Source: Candidatus Hydrogenedentota bacterium
Lineage (GTDB): Bacteria > Hydrogenedentota > Hydrogenedentia > Hydrogenedentales > SLHB01
Direction of reading: 5' to 3'
DNA length: 9,287 nt
NCBI GenBank assembly: GCA_003552485.1
Contig: PUMX01000036.1
Location: 1-9,287, forward strand
The notes beneath the pieces are model-generated. The model ran no database searches, was not told the origin of the DNA, and worked only from the letters and a program-made list of their open reading frames with translations. Each line of letters begins with the position of its first letter. The first letter of the stretch is position 1. The position numbers and the translations under genes were made by a program. Shown here one piece after another: positions 6,263-9,287 of the stretch.

Positions 6263-6457
6263 TTAGTCATATTCGCGAATCAAAACCCGGAGCGCATCCT
6301 CGCGGCAATCCTCTGGGATCAAGGCGATGGCTTCGGCTAGGCTCTGCCGCGCCTCTTCTTTGGTCTTGCCTTGCCCGTTGGCGCCAGGGATTTCGGCGCA
6401 GTAGGCGATATACCAGCCGCCGTCACGCTCGAATACAGCGGTGAACCCCTTCTTCAT
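6263..6457 (-). CDS. Solitary HicB-like (UPF0150) protein
   Basis: The product is 64 aa. It matches the small HicB-like fold: FTAVFERDGGWYIAYCAEIPGA (residues 5-26), where the strand-turn-strand with WYIA and PG is typical, then GQGKTKEEARQSLAEAIALI (28-47) as the helix. In hicAB toxin-antitoxin modules the HicB partner has this domain plus a C-terminal DNA-binding part; here no HTH or ribbon-helix-helix extension is present. No hicA-like gene (small dsRNA-binding toxin) lies on either side, so it is unlikely to form a classic module. It starts 18 bp after the DUF3592 gene stop with GGGAGG near its ATG, suggesting it is the last gene of that unit. Its role is unknown. Confidence 0.75.
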   Translation of the reverse strand: MKKGFTAVFERDGGWYIAYCAEIPGANGQGKTKEEARQSLAEAIALIPEDCREDALRVLIREYD

Positions 6458-6475
6458 GGCGCCTCCCGGCCCCCC

Positions 6476-7603
6476 CTACGCCTGCCGCCCTGCATGGGCG
6501 GCTACCGGCAGCGTCATGTCGTAGACCGGGCCACCGGCCAGCTCGAGTCGCGTGTCGATGGTCCAGTGATAGCGGGGATAGCTGGCGCCCTTTAGCGGGC
6601 TGCTGGGCGGCAGTCCGGCGGGTACGGGCAACCGCCCCTGCGCGCGGAAAGACGTCCGGCCGCGCGCTTCGGTGTTCTCCATGAGGGTGACGCTGTCCTC
6701 GTGCAGCACTTCGGTAACCGTGCTTCTTTCACCGCCTTCCTCGATTGCCTTCGTACAGTGCGTCTTGGCGGTCACCACGAGCTTGCGCACCATCACCGTC
6801 CGGCGCGGCTTCTGCTCGTACATCACCGGGTTTTCCGCGCCGATGACCAGATGATCCCGGGTCAGCCACACCACGGCGTCGTTCAACCATTTTCCGCCGC
6901 GGTAGGCGCGCAAGGCTTTGTACGCCGCCCACGGGCCGATTCCCGCGTAGAGCACCGCGCCAAACCACTCGTATGCGTTCAGCCGGGGCAGGATACCGGG
7001 CGACTGGCTCATGTAAATCAACACCGCCACGAGCGCAACCGCCCAAACCGATCCGCATACGGTCCAACGCCGTAATCGCTGCTGCAACGTACGATGCGGC
7101 CGGAGCCGAAAGTACGTGCCCGATTGTTCGAGTATGGGTTCCTTCTTGCGGGAAAGCAGCCCAGCCACGGGCCACAATGCGAGGATACCGGCCCCGATCA
7201 ACACCGTGTAATATGGAATCAGATTTATGCGCCGCTCGAGCACCGCGGTGCGCGGATTTTCGGGATCGTAGTACGCCGTGACCGTATCGTCTTCGGAGTA
7301 GCCGTCGAAAACGCTCCGGGCGAAATCCCCGGCGATGTAGTGAGGGTTGGTAAAGGAAAACTGGCGGCTTGTGTAGCGGCGCCCATCAACGCGGTACTCG
7401 AACCGGGCGATCGGCGTATACAGAAACGTGTGAACACCTGGCCGCCGGTCGCGGTACTGGTCGACCGACAGGCTCAGGATAGTCGCCTCCACCGGCTGCA
7501 TGCGGGCGTAGACGCGTTGCTCCTGGTGGGCCAACGCGGCGCCCAATCCGATGAAAAACAGTGGAAACGCCAGAGAAGCCAACCAGACGCAACCCCGCAT
7601 CAT
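6476..7603 (-). CDS. DUF3592-containing membrane protein
   Basis: The product is 375 aa. The first membrane helix is at about 7-25. An extracytoplasmic DUF3592-like domain spans about 37-122: VEATILSLSVD, the paired strands ARFEYRVDGRRYTSRQF, and VTAYYDPENPRTAVLE near 108-122, a hallmark of the family. Further helices lie at about 131-150, 181-199 and 212-230. The C-terminal 130 residues form a beta-rich region with VPAGLPPSSP...YHWTIDTRLEL...YDMTLPV (327-366), reminiscent of arrestin-like beta-sandwich proteins (pattern P-P-S ... W-x-I ... L-P-V). The start is the first of two adjacent ATGs (7603), with a GGAGG 7 nt before it. The gene lies between the PocR-AraC regulator (77 bp upstream) and the HicB-like gene. 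No biochemical function is known for the family. Confidence 0.78.
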   Translation of the reverse strand: MMRGCVWLASLAFPLFFIGLGAALAHQEQRVYARMQPVEATILSLSVDQYRDRRPGVHTFLYTPIARFEYRVDGRRYTSRQFSFTNPHYIAGDFARSVFDGYSEDDTVTAYYDPENPRTAVLERRINLIPYYTVLIGAGILALWPVAGLLSRKKEPILEQSGTYFRLRPHRTLQQRLRRWTVCGSVWAVALVAVLIYMSQSPGILPRLNAYEWFGAVLYAGIGPWAAYKALRAYRGGKWLNDAVVWLTRDHLVIGAENPVMYEQKPRRTVMVRKLVVTAKTHCTKAIEEGGERSTVTEVLHEDSVTLMENTEARGRTSFRAQGRLPVPAGLPPSSPLKGASYPRYHWTIDTRLELAGGPVYDMTLPVAAHAGRQA

Positions 7604-7636
7604 GGGAACCCCTCCCCTATTGGTTGTCTTCTCACG

Positions 7637-7670
7637 CCGTTGTGAGCGGCGCCCGTTGTGCGGCGCCCGC
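7637..7670. repeat. Short tandem repeat and hairpin between regulator and DUF3592 gene
   Basis: Two imperfect copies of CCGTTGTG(AG)CGGCGCC lie head to tail (about 7637-7652 and 7653-7667). GGCGCC at 7648-7653 and 7662-7667 can pair to a 6-bp stem with an 8-nt loop, and CTCAC/GTGAG (7631-7635, 7642-7646) forms another small stem. There is no T-run, so this is not a convincing terminator. Confidence 0.45.
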
Positions 7671-7680
7671 CTTCTCGTTC

Positions 7681-8676
7681 CTATGCGCGCTTGCGCCGCG
7701 ATTGGTCCCCTGGCGGTTGCGCCGCGTTTCCGTCACGCCCCGGGACTTCTCTTGCGGCCTCAGGCCCGTTGTCCCGCGCGTCCAGTTCCGGCGCCAGTAC
7801 ACCCGGCGCCACGGCAATCGCAGCGCGGCCTGTTTTCTTGAGATTGTCCTGAAAGGCGCTTGGCGGATAGCCCCTGCGGTTCTTGTACATGCGCGAAAAA
7901 TGCGAGGGGTCGTCAAATCCCACTCTTTCGGCCACACGCGCCACGGAGATGTCCGGTTCCTCCATCATCATTTCATCGGCGCGGGCCAGCTTCATTTCCG
8001 TGAACATCTGCTTGAAGGACGTTCCCAGTTCACGGGCGAAAGCATGCGACAAGGTCGAGGGGCTCGTGGCGAGTTGATCGGCGAGCTCTTGCGTCGTCAA
8101 CTGCGTATGCACGTGCTCGCGCATGTAATTGACCGCATTGGCGACCAGCGCGCTGACGTTCATGGAGACCAGGTGGTTTGTCACGATGTATTGCGCAACC
8201 ACGGAAAACAGCCCCAGGATGGAATCAAGCCGCCGTTGCCGCGTAAGCTCCAGCTCGAAGAAAGCCTTGCGTAAGACGGGGAACCGCGAGGCGGCGCGGG
8301 CGTCTTCGGCCACATGCGCGGGAATTTCCTCTTGCGCGCGAATCTGACCAATCATGGCGTACCCCAGCAAACAGCCGTGCGCGTAAAGGGGAACCACGGA
8401 CTCGACCAAGCCCGCATGACAAGTGTAAGAATGCATTCCCTGCGTTAACGAGCGCTCGAGCGCGCTGGCGTCATCGGCTTCGCACCGCTCCGGCCCATAC
8501 AGTTCACGGATAAGCTGACAGTAATTGCAGTACCTGCAATCCGTCTCATCCGTGCTGTGTTTGATCAGGCTCCCCTCGGCATCGAAAAAACTGATCCTAA
8601 TCCCCAAGCACTCTGTGAACTCGGCGAATATCTCGTCGACTTCATCGGTCAGAATTGCGCGCAGCCGTGCTTTCAT
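7681..8676 (-). CDS. AraC-family regulator with PocR sensory domain
   Basis: The product is 331 aa. Residues about 10-165 form a PocR-type ligand-sensing domain (PAS-like) with its cysteine set: CRYCNYC (C47, C50, C53), C65 and YTCHAGL (C86), followed by VVPLYAHGCLLGYAMIGQI (94-112), the usual domain core. Residues about 178-280 are an AraC double helix-turn-helix: LTTQELADQLATSPSTLSHAF and SVARVAERVGFDDPSHFSRM, then YKNRRGYPPSAF. The last roughly 45 residues (about 286-331) are a Pro/Ala/Arg-rich extension not needed for either domain. PocR in enteric bacteria responds to propanediol; related domains are thought to bind small hydrocarbon derivatives. It probably controls its own unit and perhaps the divergent prepilin-like gene. 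The ATG at 8676 has GAGG 6 nt upstream. Confidence 0.88.
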   Translation of the reverse strand: MKARLRAILTDEVDEIFAEFTECLGIRISFFDAEGSLIKHSTDETDCRYCNYCQLIRELYGPERCEADDASALERSLTQGMHSYTCHAGLVESVVPLYAHGCLLGYAMIGQIRAQEEIPAHVAEDARAASRFPVLRKAFFELELTRQRRLDSILGLFSVVAQYIVTNHLVSMNVSALVANAVNYMREHVHTQLTTQELADQLATSPSTLSHAFARELGTSFKQMFTEMKLARADEMMMEEPDISVARVAERVGFDDPSHFSRMYKNRRGYPPSAFQDNLKKTGRAAIAVAPGVLAPELDARDNGPEAAREVPGRDGNAAQPPGDQSRRKRA

Positions 8677-8843
8677 AGTAGGCCTCGCGATTTCTCCAGA
8701 AATTTTAGCCTCTCAACTCCTGAAGTTTAAGCAAAAATAGGCAGAAAGATCCAGATATCTTGCAGGAAATGGTATTCACATCCCGGTCCGTGCAGGCTAC
8801 AGTGGAGACTACACGTGCTGGTAGCTGTGTTGTGGCAAGGGAT

Positions 8844-8887
8844 ACGCGAGGCGCCCGGCGCACAAAAGATGGCATAACGCGAGGCGC
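8844..8887 (+). repeat. 11-bp perfect direct repeat, candidate regulator binding sites
   Basis: ACGCGAGGCGC occurs at 8844-8854 and 8877-8887. The copies start 33 bp apart, close to three helical turns, so they face nearly the same side of the DNA. AraC-family proteins commonly bind direct repeats, and an AraC-type gene starts at 8676. Confidence 0.4.
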
Positions 8888-8989
8888 GGAAAGGAGGTCA
8901 AGCAGGCGCGTCCATCGTGGCTTGGGAAAGCGTCCCGCGCGCGGGCAGCGGGCGGGGCGAATGGGAAGTCAACAATGTGAAGCGTAATT

Positions 8990-9011
8990 TGCCTGACGTA
9001 ACGGTCAGGCA
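8990..9011 (+). promoter_or_regulatory. Hairpin in the leader of the prepilin-like gene
   Basis: TGCCTGAC (8990-8997) and GTCAGGCA (9004-9011) form a perfect 8-bp stem with a 6-nt loop, ending 13 bp before the AAGGAG ribosome site. There is no T-run on the plus strand. It may stabilise the message or be a protein-binding dyad. Confidence 0.4.
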
Positions 9012-9039
9012 CAATGAGTGCGATAAGGAGAGCGGAACA

Positions 9040-9287
9040 ATGCAGAAGCGAGGTTTTACCTTAATCGAACTGCTGGTGGTCATCGCGATCATTGGCATCC
9101 TGGCGGCGATTCTGCTGCCGGCGCTTGCGCGCGCTCGTGAAGCGGCTCGCCGCGCGAGTTGCGCGAATAACCTCAAGCAGCTCGGGCTGGCCCACAAGAT
9201 GTACGCCGGCGAGAACAACGATTACTTCCCGCCCCGGTCCAAGATGTTCGTGACGGGCTGGATGCCTTCGGGGCAGTCCACCTATCC
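9040..9287 (+). CDS. Prepilin-like secretory protein with type IV pilin N-terminus (3' partial)
   Basis: The first 82 codons are visible; the gene runs off the window. It starts at the ATG at 9040, with AAGGAG (9025-9030) 9 nt before. The N-terminus is a class III signal: MQKRG, then Phe6 as the methylated first residue of the mature protein and Glu10 at the conserved +5 position, followed by a long hydrophobic helix (FTLIELLVVIAIIGILAAI). Then ARAREAARRASCANNLKQLG (about 28-49) matches the prepilin-like proteins (DUF1559 or H-X9-DG type) that exist in many copies in planctomycetes, Lentisphaerae and related phyla. Prepilin peptidase would cleave between Gly5 and Phe6. It is probably a pseudopilin-like or surface protein; the function is not known for most copies. 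Confidence 0.9.
   Translation, partial: MQKRGFTLIELLVVIAIIGILAAILLPALARAREAARRASCANNLKQLGLAHKMYAGENNDYFPPRSKMFVTGWMPSGQSTY

Larger units (their letters stand above)
8677..9039. other. Divergent intergenic region between regulator and prepilin-like gene
   Basis: No gene is supported here. It holds an 11-bp direct repeat (8844-8854, 8877-8887), a leader hairpin (8990-9011) and an AT-rich part near the regulator. A weak minus-strand promoter may be TTAAAC (8730-8725) and TAAAAT (8707-8702) with 17 bp between. A perfect AAGGAGGT at 8891-8898 has no start codon at usable distance. A clear plus-strand promoter was not found. Confidence 0.5.

Noticed and set aside
6263..6457. Complete hicAB toxin-antitoxin module
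   Set aside because: No hicA-like gene is present on either side and the HicB-like protein lacks a DNA-binding extension.
8760..8987. Plus-strand open frame of 75 codons in the regulator-prepilin gap
   Set aside because: Arg/Gly-rich with no family resemblance or ribosome site; it overlaps the direct repeats.
8878..9039. In-frame upstream extension of the prepilin-like gene, including a perfect AAGGAGGT at 8891-8898
   Set aside because: No start codon lies at proper distance from that site (nearest in-frame GTG is at 8917), and an extension would destroy the short prepilin leader that the ATG at 9040 gives.

Overview
This window looks like chromosomal DNA from a GC-rich, Gram-negative environmental bacterium, most likely of the Planctomycetes/Lentisphaerae/Hydrogenedentota kind. 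The reasons are a Tat-exported Gfo/Idh/MocA oxidoreductase, a HEAT-repeat secreted protein, a ceramidase-like hydrolase of the type abundant in planctomycetes, a PocR-AraC regulator, a type IV pilin-like H-X9-DG/DUF1559-style secretory protein, a dockerin-like remnant, and a surface protein with a C-terminal sorting tail. The phylum is inferred from gene content, not from a marker gene. I see no rRNA, tRNA, CRISPR array, insertion sequence or phage gene.

Layout: (1) 1-465 (+) is the C-terminus of a surface protein ending in a transmembrane/Arg-rich sorting tail. (2) 466-766 is non-coding apart from a dockerin-like remnant (about 531-593, +) and a strong hairpin terminator (631-681) that best serves the minus-strand gene beyond it. 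(3) Three minus-strand genes run from 3644 to 767: a PA2779-family membrane protein, a PA2778-family C39-like cysteine peptidase lipoprotein with TPRs, and a ceramidase-like exported hydrolase. The first two form a tight pair behind a promoter whose -10 box is half of a perfect dyad. The third probably has its own promoter as well. (4) Divergently, 3960-6185 (+) holds a Tat-signal Gfo/Idh/MocA oxidoreductase and a HEAT-repeat exported protein, closed by a terminator at 6212-6256. (5) A second minus-strand cluster, 8676 to 6263, holds a PocR-domain AraC regulator, a DUF3592 membrane protein and a solitary HicB-like protein. (6) A 363-bp divergent region (8677-9039) with an 11-bp direct repeat and a leader hairpin precedes a prepilin-like gene (+) that runs off the end.

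Most products appear to be exported or membrane-bound, so the window reads as cell-envelope and saprophytic-metabolism functions with local regulation. The PA2778/PA2779 pair is the clearest conserved system of unknown function here: an envelope cysteine peptidase with a small membrane partner. I found no convincing defence system or wholly new multi-gene machine. The most checkable leads are the operator-like dyad on the PA2779 promoter, a terminator-like hairpin inside the PA2778 coding start, the missing serine nucleophile in the ceramidase-like protein, the dockerin remnant, and the direct repeats near the PocR-AraC gene.
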